From positions 1-36,496 of the forward strand of contig CAZZBK010000046.1 in the NCBI GenBank assembly GCA_964652155.1: DNA of 36,496 nucleotides, in the 5' to 3' direction. The translations under genes were made by a program, and so were the position numbers. This document shows positions 17,481 through 26,512 of the stretch, piece by piece. Numbering within the stretch: position 1 is the stretch's first letter; the number at the start of each line of letters is the position of its first letter. The notes beneath the pieces were generated by a model that was not told the origin of the DNA, searched no databases, and saw only the letters and a list, made by a program, of their open reading frames with translations. This DNA is from CAZZBK01 sp964652155. GTDB lineage: Bacteria; Planctomycetota; Planctomycetia; Pirellulales; PNKZ01.

Positions 17481-17960
17481 GTGTCCGAACTCATCGCCTA
17501 CCACGAAGCCGGTCATGCCTTAATGGCCTATCTGCTGGGGGCTAAGGTGCAACGGGTGACGATCGAGCCCGATCACGACGATGGGCCGGATCGACAAGGC
17601 GATACGCGGGTGCTTTGGCGACGTGCTGCGGATGGCGAGCAAGCGCTGGCCAGGAAAATGGTGCAAGTCTGTCTGGCGGGGCCCGTGGCCGAGATGATTT
17701 ACTCAAACGAGCCTTACCATCCGGGCTTGGTCGCCGCATGGGCTGCCGATTGGCGCGAAGCGTGGGATACGGCTGGTCTCTTGCACGCCGATGAACGCAA
17801 ACGACTCACGTATCTCGAAGAGGTCTCGATCCAACTCTACCATCGACTCCAGGCGAATGATCTTTGGGCGGCGCTGGCCTCGCTGGCCGACCATTTGCTG
17901 GCGCACGAGACATTGGAGGGCAAGCAATTCGATGAGATCGTGGCGATGTGGTTGGGTTGA
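17481..17960 (+). CDS. Stand-alone M41-type (FtsH-like) zinc peptidase domain
   Basis: This 159-residue protein corresponds to the peptidase part of FtsH without the AAA+ ATPase or membrane segments. It starts ELIAYHEAGHALMAYLLGA (HExxH about 8-12), continues with KVQRVTIEP and LAGPVAEMIY, and ends with HLLAHETLEGKQFDEIV, which resembles the FtsH C-terminus. An Asp in AADWREAWDTAG could be the third zinc ligand. No signal peptide is present, so it is probably cytoplasmic. The GTG start at 17481 places the motif at the N-terminus; the in-frame upstream reading overlaps the propeller gene. Without its own unfoldase it may act on small or unfolded proteins or with a partner ATPase. It lies 76 nt after the propeller gene and is convergent with cassette 2. 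Confidence 0.75.
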   Translation: MSELIAYHEAGHALMAYLLGAKVQRVTIEPDHDDGPDRQGDTRVLWRRAADGEQALARKMVQVCLAGPVAEMIYSNEPYHPGLVAAWAADWREAWDTAGLLHADERKRLTYLEEVSIQLYHRLQANDLWAALASLADHLLAHETLEGKQFDEIVAMWLG

Positions 17961-18005
17961 GTGAGCCGTTCACATGGATCCGCGTCCGAGTCCATGATCG
18001 GGCCA

Positions 18006-18998
18006 TCAGGTGGACCATTCAAAAATGGCCAGCAGACCCGACTCAGGTGCCGATCTTTTGCCGATGGCTTGGGCTACGGCCACCCGGGTGCCTTGTGGAT
18101 GAATATCCAGGGCGAAGCTGGGTCCCGAGGTGGCCAGATTCGCCAAGGATTTACCCGTGCTGGGATCCCAACAGCGAATTTCACCTTTGGCAAGATCGCC
18201 GCCGGCGGTCATGAGAAAGCCTTGTGGATGGAACTGGGCGGAGTAATAGAACCCGCCCTTTAACTCCAGGGCGAGCTTATGCTGCAGCTTGCCGCTGTTG
18301 GCTTCGTAGATCATGGCGCACGCTTGGCCGTCGTATCCGTTGCGGCCACAGGCAACCAACTGATTGCCGTCCGACGAGACCGCTAAAGCGCGGATGCCGC
18401 CCCACTCGATATCCTCGACTCGACGATAGCCGGACAGTTCAGCCACGTCGATCGACCGTTGCTCTTGCCCCGACGCGAGGTGCCAAACCTTGACGCGTGG
18501 TTTTTGTGGTTGACGATCCGCGGTGACGATCCGCTCTCCGTCAGGATGCAAAGCGACGCCATAAACCGGGAACTCGATCCGTGGCAACTCGCGCAGTTGC
18601 TTGCCGTCGACAGTCTGCCAGATTCGCACGCGACCATCGCGGTCGCCGGTTGCGAATGTCTTGCCATCGGCACTGGCGGAGAGACCGTAGATGGAGCAGG
18701 GATGCGCCTCGATGGTCCAGCGTGGCTGGGGGATTTTGTCGTGAACGTCCCAGGCGATCACTCGCCCCGCATAATCGCCCGTGAGCACCCCATCGCCGAT
18801 GCGTGTCATGACACCCACCCAACTATCGTGACCGACCAGCGGATGCATTTGGCTCGAAGCCAAATCGATTGCGAGCAGCTTACGGTCTCGCCCCCCCGCG
18901 ATCAGAAATCGCCCCTGAGCGTCGAACGCACAACTGAGGAGTGGTGTCTCATGCTTGAATTCGCTGACGAGCTTCAACTGGGTAGGATCAATATTCAT
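18006..18998 (-). CDS. WD40-repeat protein (cassette 2)
   Basis: This 330-residue WD40 propeller is a paralogue of the protein at 1455-2507, starting MNIDP compared with MSIDP. Repeats include LIAGGRDRKLLAIDL, VLTGDYAGRVIAWDV, FATGDRDGRVRIWQT and a late GEIRCWDP. Shared segments such as GGIRALAVSSDG against GGVRSLAFSADG support common descent. No export signal is visible. It is the last gene of cassette 2, starting 21 nt after the DUF1501 stop. In cassette 1 the equivalent gene is in the middle. It is probably a binding or scaffold protein for its DUF1501 or DUF1549 partner; this is inferred from repeated co-occurrence. Confidence 0.88.
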   Translation of the reverse strand: MNIDPTQLKLVSEFKHETPLLSCAFDAQGRFLIAGGRDRKLLAIDLASSQMHPLVGHDSWVGVMTRIGDGVLTGDYAGRVIAWDVHDKIPQPRWTIEAHPCSIYGLSASADGKTFATGDRDGRVRIWQTVDGKQLRELPRIEFPVYGVALHPDGERIVTADRQPQKPRVKVWHLASGQEQRSIDVAELSGYRRVEDIEWGGIRALAVSSDGNQLVACGRNGYDGQACAMIYEANSGKLQHKLALELKGGFYYSAQFHPQGFLMTAGGDLAKGEIRCWDPSTGKSLANLATSGPSFALDIHPQGTRVAVAQAIGKRSAPESGLLAIFEWST

Positions 18999-19019
18999 GC
19001 GAAGGATCGACCATGAGCA

Positions 19020-20279
19020 TCAGGCGAGTATGGCAGCGATGGGTTTTGCGGCTGGATCAGCCACCGGATTCGTTTGGCCATCGATCTCGTATTTGCCGTG
19101 CGAGTCGATGCCCAAGGCGGTGAGATAGGTGTGAAAGAGATCACCGAGCTTGGTGGAGTTGTCTTTGACTTCCGTGCCGGTTTCGTTCGTGGAGCCGTAG
19201 ACGATGCCTGGCTTCACGCCGCAACCGGCCATCGCCACGCTCCAGGCCCGCCCCCAGTGATCGCGTCCGCCGAGGTTATTGATTTGCGGCGTGCGGCCCA
19301 TTTCGCCGCTGATGACGACGAGCGTGTGCTCGAGCATGTCACGCTGTTCGAGATCGTCGAGCAGCGTGACCAAGGTCCGATCGAACTCGGCGCAGCGCAC
19401 TTGATGCCAATAGAAATTATCTTGGTGCGCGTCCCAGTCGAAATGCGTGACGCGCACGCAGGTAATGCCCGACTGCAACAATCGCCGGGCCAGCAAGCAG
19501 TTCTGGCCGAAGTCGTGTTTGCCGTAGCGATCGTGGTCGGCGGTGGATTCTTTTTGCAGATCGAAAATCTCTCGACGCTGCATGAGCACCTGGGCCTGAT
19601 CGAAGGTCGTGCCATAGGCCAGGATTGGTTGGCCTGCGCGACCTTGGCTGAAACGCTCGTTCGTCGCCCGACGCACGTGTTCCACTCGTTCGGCAAGCGT
19701 CGCGTTGACGCTTGTCGGTTGCACAAGATTATCGGGCGGACGATGGTTGAGGATCCGCACACCTTCGTACTTGGCACCCAAAAATCCGGCGTCACCCACG
19801 TCGGTGTAGGCTTTGGGGCCATCGCGTCGAATGGCAACATAGCCTGGCAGCATGTCCCCCGGTCGTTCGAGCAGCTTGGCGACCGCCGAACCGAGCACCG
19901 GATAGCCGGGGACAATCCGCCCCGACTGCATGGCGTAGTGCCCTTGAAAGTGGTCCGGGATGTTCGAGTTCACGCTGCGCACCACGGTCAGCCGGTGCAT
20001 GATCTGGGCCGAGTGTGGAAGCAGTTCGCCAATCTGGACGCCAGGCAAGGACGTGGAAATGGCGCGAAACGGACCGCCGGTCTTCGCCCCCGGCTTGGGG
20101 TCCCAGGTTTCCAACTGACTGGCGCCACCCGACAGGAACAACAGCAACAATTGCTTGCGCGGCGTCTGCGTCGACGCAGCCCGAAGCGGATAGGCCAGGC
20201 TGCCGTAGCCCAAGGCTCCGGCTGTGCCGGCGAGCATGGCACGACGCGAGACAGCATGGTTCAAGTTGCGATCAGCCAT
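19020..20279 (-). CDS. DUF1501 family exported protein (cassette 2)
   Basis: This 419-residue DUF1501 protein has a twin-arginine leader (SRRAMLAGTAGALG, RR near 12-13). Family motifs are LSGGASQLETWDPKPG, WDAH (with FDWDAHQDNF), SGEMGRTPQIN and GRDHW. The usual EFGRTP is EMGRTP here. AGGAAG lies 6 nt before the ATG, and the upstream DUF1549 gene ends 15 nt away, so the genes are almost certainly cotranscribed. The protein is closest in cassette context to the one at 178-1458, and both keep an intact GRDHW. It is probably a Tat-exported metal-dependent hydrolase-like protein with unknown substrate. Confidence 0.92.
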   Translation of the reverse strand: MADRNLNHAVSRRAMLAGTAGALGYGSLAYPLRAASTQTPRKQLLLLFLSGGASQLETWDPKPGAKTGGPFRAISTSLPGVQIGELLPHSAQIMHRLTVVRSVNSNIPDHFQGHYAMQSGRIVPGYPVLGSAVAKLLERPGDMLPGYVAIRRDGPKAYTDVGDAGFLGAKYEGVRILNHRPPDNLVQPTSVNATLAERVEHVRRATNERFSQGRAGQPILAYGTTFDQAQVLMQRREIFDLQKESTADHDRYGKHDFGQNCLLARRLLQSGITCVRVTHFDWDAHQDNFYWHQVRCAEFDRTLVTLLDDLEQRDMLEHTLVVISGEMGRTPQINNLGGRDHWGRAWSVAMAGCGVKPGIVYGSTNETGTEVKDNSTKLGDLFHTYLTALGIDSHGKYEIDGQTNPVADPAAKPIAAILA

Positions 20280-20294
20280 CGGGCACTTCCTGGT

Positions 20295-22013
20295 TTAGTG
20301 ATTCAAGCGAAACTCGGCTGACAATAGCAATCCCCACAGCAACGCCTGCGTTGCTTCGCGCCGCTCGCCTTTCGTGTTGGCTGCGGCGAGCAGTTGCCGA
20401 ACATCGTTTGTTTCGTCGGCGGTCGGCCGACGTGTGAGCACGCTCAGATACAGTTCTTCCGACAACGCATCGACAGCGGACATCGCGAGAAGGCGAGCCA
20501 AGGTCGTGCCGGGTTCGTCTTGCAGAAGTGGCATCAGCGATGGGCTGTTGCGCAGATACAGGGCCTGCTCGACAATCGGTTGAAAGCCTGCCTCCGGTTG
20601 ACCGGGTAAACCGGCGAACGCGGCGATCAGCGTCGCCGTTTGTCGCTCGAGCGCATCGTTGCGGGTGTGCTTCACTTTCCAAGCGGGTTCGACGAGGGGC
20701 GGCGGCCCTTCGGCCGCCGCCTTCGGCTTGGCCGCGGCCGCAAACTTTGCGTCATGCTGCTCGATTCGACCGGTAGCCTGAAGCAACGACCAGCGAAACT
20801 GCTCGGCCGTCAGCCCACGCAAGGGCGCCACGGCAAATGAATCGTCGGGCAGATGCGGGACGCCGGCAGGCAACATGCTCGAACGCTGGTAGGCGTCGGT
20901 CAATACGAGTTCGCGAACAAAGCCGCGAATGTCATACGCGTGTTCGATCATCCAGCGCTCAAGTTGAGCAAGCAACTCCGGATGCGACGGTGGATTGGCG
21001 GCATGGTGAAGATCGAGCGGATGCACGATGCCGCGCCCCAACAGCATCGCCCACAGACGATTGGCGATATTCCGCGCGAAGCCTTGCGTTTCATGTCGTG
21101 GTAATTGCTCAGACATTTTCAAGCGGCGACTGTAGGCCGGGATACCCCGGTCTTTTGGGCTCGGCTTGACGACGTACTCCTTGCCCTTTTCAAGCAAGGG
21201 ATCGGCCAGCATCTCGCCGCCGGGAAGACGCGGAAACGTCTCGCCGCTCTTGGCCGTGAAGACCGAGGTGAAAGTGGTTTTACCTTCCGCCGTCTCAGCA
21301 ACTTGAGCGCCACGCGGCATGGTCGGATGCACCTTCATGCGCTGCATGAACGCATAGATGCCGTAGTAATCCGCCTGACGATAGTCGTCGAAGCGGGGGT
21401 CGTCATGACATTGGGCGCACTGCAGATCGACCCCGAGGAACAACCGCCCGACGTCGCGTGTCAGCGCGTGGGGGGCAACGTCGCGCACAAGATAAAACTT
21501 AACCGCGCTGGAATGCTTGGCATCGGAACCGTCGCTGCCCAGGATTTCCTGGACGAGCTTGTCCCACGACTTGTTCTCGACAAACGACTCGGCCAGATAC
21601 GCGCGCCAATTCGACGACGCGACATCGTAACTCGTGATGGTCGCAATACGCCGCTCAATGAGCATCGCATCGAACACGCGGGCCATGTGCAACGCATAAT
21701 CGGGGCTCGTCAGCAGAGAGTCGATCAGCCGGGGGCGCTTGTCGGCGCCAGGGTCGTCGAGGAACGCGCGCGCCTGGCCCGACGTCGGAATGACGCCGGT
21801 CAAATCGAGGTAAATGCGACGCACAAACTCAGCGTCGCCGCTGAGCTTGGCCGGCGTCAGATTTCGCTCGCTCAGTCGTCGAGTGATCCAGTGATCGACC
21901 TGCCGATGGAGCGGTGGATCAACCGGCTCGGCATGCGCAGCGGGGACCACCCCCCATGCCATCAGGCACAGCAGGCAACGGATCAGCAGCACAATTTGGC
22001 GCGGTCGAGACAT
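20295..22013 (-). CDS. DUF1549/DUF1553 protein with CxxCH (cassette 2)
   Basis: This 572-residue exported protein is a paralogue of 2513-4156. It has a signal peptide (about 1-28), DUF1549 motifs FVRRIYLDLTGVIPT and CAQCHDDP (CxxCH at 199-203), then DUF1553 motifs NIANRLWAMLLGRGIVHPLD and NPPSHPELL. The C-terminus AEFRLNH is identical to that of cassette 1. It is the first gene of cassette 2, followed by DUF1501 after 15 nt. The start at 22013 was chosen because the signal peptide begins there; the in-frame extension adds 18 polar residues. A Lys/Ala/Pro-rich stretch near 440 looks like a flexible linker. Its biochemical function is unknown. Confidence 0.9.
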   Translation of the reverse strand: MSRPRQIVLLIRCLLCLMAWGVVPAAHAEPVDPPLHRQVDHWITRRLSERNLTPAKLSGDAEFVRRIYLDLTGVIPTSGQARAFLDDPGADKRPRLIDSLLTSPDYALHMARVFDAMLIERRIATITSYDVASSNWRAYLAESFVENKSWDKLVQEILGSDGSDAKHSSAVKFYLVRDVAPHALTRDVGRLFLGVDLQCAQCHDDPRFDDYRQADYYGIYAFMQRMKVHPTMPRGAQVAETAEGKTTFTSVFTAKSGETFPRLPGGEMLADPLLEKGKEYVVKPSPKDRGIPAYSRRLKMSEQLPRHETQGFARNIANRLWAMLLGRGIVHPLDLHHAANPPSHPELLAQLERWMIEHAYDIRGFVRELVLTDAYQRSSMLPAGVPHLPDDSFAVAPLRGLTAEQFRWSLLQATGRIEQHDAKFAAAAKPKAAAEGPPPLVEPAWKVKHTRNDALERQTATLIAAFAGLPGQPEAGFQPIVEQALYLRNSPSLMPLLQDEPGTTLARLLAMSAVDALSEELYLSVLTRRPTADETNDVRQLLAAANTKGERREATQALLWGLLLSAEFRLNH

Positions 22014-22070
22014 GCTTTCGAGCGGATCTTCATGCGGACTTCGCAGTTCATGAACCCGTACGACCATCAG

Positions 22071-22091
22071 AGGCCCGATGCCACAGGGCCT
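22071..22091. terminator. Small hairpin between the PLP gene and cassette 2
   Basis: AGGCCC and GGGCCT form a perfect 6-bp stem around a 9-nt loop, between the stop of the PLP gene and the start of the cassette 2 DUF1549 gene. There is no T tract, so it is a weak terminator candidate. If active, it would separate cassette 2 from the upstream PLP/M14 unit. Confidence 0.25.
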
Positions 22092-22271
22092 AGCGATGCT
22101 CGTCGAGGCTCATGCACTGCTCAGGGGTTACTAGGCGGGGGCAATCCATCGCGGGAGCCAGAGCCGAACGTTGAGAATGCTTAACGCATCGGCGGATTCT
22201 CATATAGGCATTCTAACTCAGCAATCATCTGGGAAGCAACGCGATCTGCTGAGTCGATCGGGTGGTTGCGG

Positions 22272-23471
22272 TCAGTTTGTGCTCAGCTCTGCTTGCAGGC
22301 GGCGAATCAGCCGGCTCGTTCGGTCGTCCGTGAGGTGCAACGGATGAATCACGAGGATGCCCTGATCGAGCATGCCGTGGCCAACGTACACCGGCGGCGA
22401 ACCATGACGCAATCGGCGGCACACTTCGACTGCCGAGCGACCCAATCGAGCCGTGTCGACCACGATCTCAAGCCAAGGGGCCGTGGCTGCGTCGGCGGGC
22501 AAAATCAGTCTCGTACTCAGGGGCAGCCCCGTTAAGCTTGTGGCGATGTGCTCCAGGCGCCGCTGCATGTCGGCTCGCTCCTGGTCGTATGCGCCCGCAG
22601 CGAACAGTTTCAGCGCGGCGAGCAGCGCGATGATTTGTTCTTTCGAGACCTTGAGTGCCCGACCGATGCCGTGCCGCGGCATGCCCTTGAGAGCCAGCTT
22701 GTCGATGAGTTCGGGCGGAGGCTCCCAGAGCTCGAAATGATCGTCCATGTCGAGCATTTGCAAGGCCGCCGAGCTGACTAAATCGCGTCGGCCGCAAAGG
22801 ATGCCGCTGGCCTGCGGGCCGCGAATTGCCTTGCCGCCGCTAAACGCCACCAAGTCAGCGCCGGCCACGAGGATGCTGCGCAGATGCTCGCGCGGGGGAA
22901 GCTCGCCCGCCGCGTCGACCAGCACCGGCAAGCCGTGTGCCCGCGCAACCGCGACGACATCCACGAGGGAGGGTCGCGCATCGATATCATGCACGTACAG
23001 AATTCCGGCGGTCTGGGGACCGATGGCCGCTTCGATCTCCCAGGCTTCGCAGCGGCGCACGCCCGACCCCGCCACGGGCTCATGGAAGCCAACTTCCACG
23101 AGCCGGGCCCCCGCGGCGCGGACGGCATGGTCATAGCCGTTGCGTTGCTCGCGCGGCACGATGAACTCGCAGGGGAATTCGCCGTGCGGCAATTGCTCCA
23201 TGCGACGCAGATCGAAGCGTGCCAGGATTGCCGCTGTGCCGAGTGTCAAGGCCGCGGCGGCGCCAGCGGTGACGATGCCGGCCGCGGCTCCGGTCGTTTC
23301 GGCGATCACGCGCGAAGCGGCCCCCTGCAATTGATCGAGGGGCACGCTCTCGGCGGCCGCAGCGCAATAAGCATCGAGCACCGCCGACGGCATCGGCGCG
23401 CCGCCTAATCGCGTCACGCTCCCCGAGGCGTTGATGATCGGCTCCAGGCCCAACGCGCGATAAACATCCAA
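22272..23471 (-). CDS. SelA-like PLP-dependent enzyme
   Basis: This 399-residue cytoplasmic protein is of the SelA-like fold-type I PLP family, which includes selenocysteine synthase and D-glucosaminate-6-phosphate ammonia-lyase-type enzymes. The N-terminus LEPIINASGSVTRLGG is typical. VLVDAAGELPP carries the ring-nitrogen Asp (D186), and AFSGGKAIRGPQASG carries the PLP lysine (K214). Because no selenocysteine genes are visible nearby, an amino-acid or amino-sugar lyase or racemase role is more likely than selenocysteine synthesis. I chose a TTG start at 23471 because GGAG lies 8 nt upstream and family members begin at this point; the longer ATG reading overlaps the M14 gene by 131 bp. It follows the M14 gene by 55 nt and is probably cotranscribed with it. 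Confidence 0.8.
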   Translation of the reverse strand: MDVYRALGLEPIINASGSVTRLGGAPMPSAVLDAYCAAAAESVPLDQLQGAASRVIAETTGAAAGIVTAGAAAALTLGTAAILARFDLRRMEQLPHGEFPCEFIVPREQRNGYDHAVRAAGARLVEVGFHEPVAGSGVRRCEAWEIEAAIGPQTAGILYVHDIDARPSLVDVVAVARAHGLPVLVDAAGELPPREHLRSILVAGADLVAFSGGKAIRGPQASGILCGRRDLVSSAALQMLDMDDHFELWEPPPELIDKLALKGMPRHGIGRALKVSKEQIIALLAALKLFAAGAYDQERADMQRRLEHIATSLTGLPLSTRLILPADAATAPWLEIVVDTARLGRSAVEVCRRLRHGSPPVYVGHGMLDQGILVIHPLHLTDDRTSRLIRRLQAELSTN

Positions 23472-23526
23472 GACGGCATCTCCGAGAAACTCGCGGGGCG
23501 ATTCAGCGGCGCGATGCGTCGCACAT

Positions 23527-24684
23527 TCATGCGTAGCGTTGTTCGAACACGTTGACCGCGGTTTGCACGACCAGCAAGTGCTGGCGCACCCGTTCCTCAA
23601 ACGGACATTGCATGCCCGTTTCGATCGTAAAGCCCGGTCCATGATGCTTGGCGGCAAAGTCGACCAGGTTCAAGCCTTCGCCCCGTTTTCCGCTGTCGAG
23701 CCAGAACACGCCCGGTTCAAGTCGATCGAAAAACGAGCCGGGAGAGTAGGCGTCCGGAGCGAGTTGCGAGCCGCCGGCCGCGACGGCCCGAACGGCTTCA
23801 GCCGCCATGCGGCGCTCCCATATCTCGTCGGCGTCGGTGCGTTGTTTGCGGGCCGACATCCAGAAAAACGCGCCGTGATCGTGCTCGTGCAGGTCGAACG
23901 TCAGACCGGGACGCACCTCGGCCATTAACTTGCGCACGCAACGCACCTCGGCCGGTGCCCAGGCCGTGTCGTGAAAACGATTCAGGTGCAGGATCTCGCC
24001 GTCGGGCGAGACGATCAGCGTGTAGGCTCGCTGGAGCGGAGCCGAGCCGGGCGTGTCGGTGCGTTGCGAGGCGTACCAGATGCGGCTGCCGCGCAACGGT
24101 TCGAGGAACGCCGCGCCCTTGTCGAACTTGTGCAGCAGTCCGCGATTGGCGTAACCGTACTCGCCGATCTGCACCAGCAGTGTGCCGTTGGCGTCGAAGA
24201 GAATTTCACCCTGTTGGCGGAGGAAGTCATCGAGCTTGTCGCTCGCCGCGAGTTCCGGCGGTCGGCCGAGCCCCAGGCTCAAAGCATGGCGGTATCCGCT
24301 CAGCCCGATCGGATCGCGTGCCGGTACCACCCAGACCACATGCTTGGTTTTGAGCTGTTCGATCACCTCGAAGGTGGCCAGCGCTCCGGCGTGTTCGGTG
24401 GAGTGCGCGCCGCCGCTGATGAAGATGGCCGGCAATTGATCTCCGCCACACTTCACGGCCACGATCGGCGATTGGTCGGGAGCGCACCCGAGCACCCGGA
24501 ATTGACGTCCTCGTTTTTTCAACAGGGCCAATCCGTCGGCGTAGCTGTCCAAGGGTTGAAAAGGGGGCGGCGTCTGCGCGCTCGCGCCCGCAGGCAAGAG
24601 CATGCAGGCCGTTAGGGCACCACCCAGTTGCAGAGAGCCGCGACGAGTGAGTCCAATCGATTGCCACGGCGAAGGGGCAGGCAT
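23527..24684 (-). CDS. M14-type zinc carboxypeptidase-like exported protein
   Basis: This 385-residue protein has an N-terminal twin-arginine-like leader (LTRRGSLQLGGALTACMLL, about 12-30). Its catalytic pattern fits the M14 family: HxxE zinc ligands H94 and E97 in GGAHSTEH, a third ligand in FDLHEHD (probably H266) and a general-base Glu, E355, in FTIETG. M14 enzymes release C-terminal residues or cleave acyl-amino acids and muropeptides. Length and pattern fit a compact M14 domain. The start at 24684 was chosen to place the leader at the N-terminus; the in-frame extension adds 26 residues. Its product may feed the PLP enzyme encoded 55 nt downstream, which is an inference from order. Confidence 0.78.
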   Translation of the reverse strand: MPAPSPWQSIGLTRRGSLQLGGALTACMLLPAGASAQTPPPFQPLDSYADGLALLKKRGRQFRVLGCAPDQSPIVAVKCGGDQLPAIFISGGAHSTEHAGALATFEVIEQLKTKHVVWVVPARDPIGLSGYRHALSLGLGRPPELAASDKLDDFLRQQGEILFDANGTLLVQIGEYGYANRGLLHKFDKGAAFLEPLRGSRIWYASQRTDTPGSAPLQRAYTLIVSPDGEILHLNRFHDTAWAPAEVRCVRKLMAEVRPGLTFDLHEHDHGAFFWMSARKQRTDADEIWERRMAAEAVRAVAAGGSQLAPDAYSPGSFFDRLEPGVFWLDSGKRGEGLNLVDFAAKHHGPGFTIETGMQCPFEERVRQHLLVVQTAVNVFEQRYA

Positions 24685-24810
24685 CGTCAGCACAGTCTTT
24701 CTGTTGGCGGACAGGGCGGTCGACGGACCGACACGCTGGGGTTGAACAGCACGCGCTACCACAGACCCACGGCTCGTAACGGGGCTTGTCGAGGAGCGGG
24801 GGTATTGATG

Positions 24811-24857
24811 CTCAGATAAACAGCTTAACAGGCCGAGGGACGGTCCCTGTCGGTTTT
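24811..24857. repeat. 32-bp intergenic repeat, copy 2, with hairpin and T run
   Basis: 24811-24842 matches 6670-6701 at 26 of 32 positions. It runs into a hairpin made of CCGA-GGGA and TCCC-TG-TCGG, followed by TTTT on the plus strand. It lies between the DUF1501 gene at 24868 and the M14 gene. The T run is on the wrong side to terminate the leftward DUF1501 transcript by the usual mechanism. It is best described as a repeat with terminator-like structure. Confidence 0.45.
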
Positions 24858-24867
24858 AGGTTCGACC

Positions 24868-26214
<1,347 letters not shown>

Positions 26215-26356
26215 GCGATTCGGCTCCGGGCAGTGGTAACGACGGTTTCAGTCGCGCTTGGCCTGTTGGGGAACGGCTCGCGACAGCACAAACACCGGCA
26301 GGGGGAGGATTACGACCGGTCGACAGGTGGGGACATACGCCAGACCATACAATTAA

Positions 26357-26390
26357 GTTATAGTTGATGCGTTCGTGCGTCAAGTATAAA
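26357..26390. promoter_or_regulatory. Symmetric divergent promoter-like dyad
   Basis: On the plus strand TTGATG (26364-26369) and TATAAA (26385-26390) are 15 nt apart. On the minus strand TTGACG (26378-26383) and TATAAC (26357-26362) are also 15 nt apart. The two pairs mirror each other about 26373.5, so both promoters would share the same DNA and fire outward, to the esterase and to the DUF1501 gene. A 15-nt spacer is shorter than the 17-nt optimum, so a regulator-binding dyad is an alternative. Confidence 0.4.
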
Positions 26391-26512
26391 CCACGCCCGA
26401 TGATGACGCGACTGCCACGCGACGTGCGTGATAGCACGCAGGCTGGGCGAGGGATGCCGACGCACATACAGCACGGACTTCGATAACGACGTTGCTTGAG
26501 GGAGGACACGGT

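Noticed and set aside
23472..23657. N-terminal extension of the PLP enzyme to an upstream ATG
   Set aside because: It would overlap the M14 gene by 131 bp and add 62 residues of Cys/Arg-rich sequence that do not fit the family. The ATGA at the M14 stop is in the wrong frame for the PLP enzyme.
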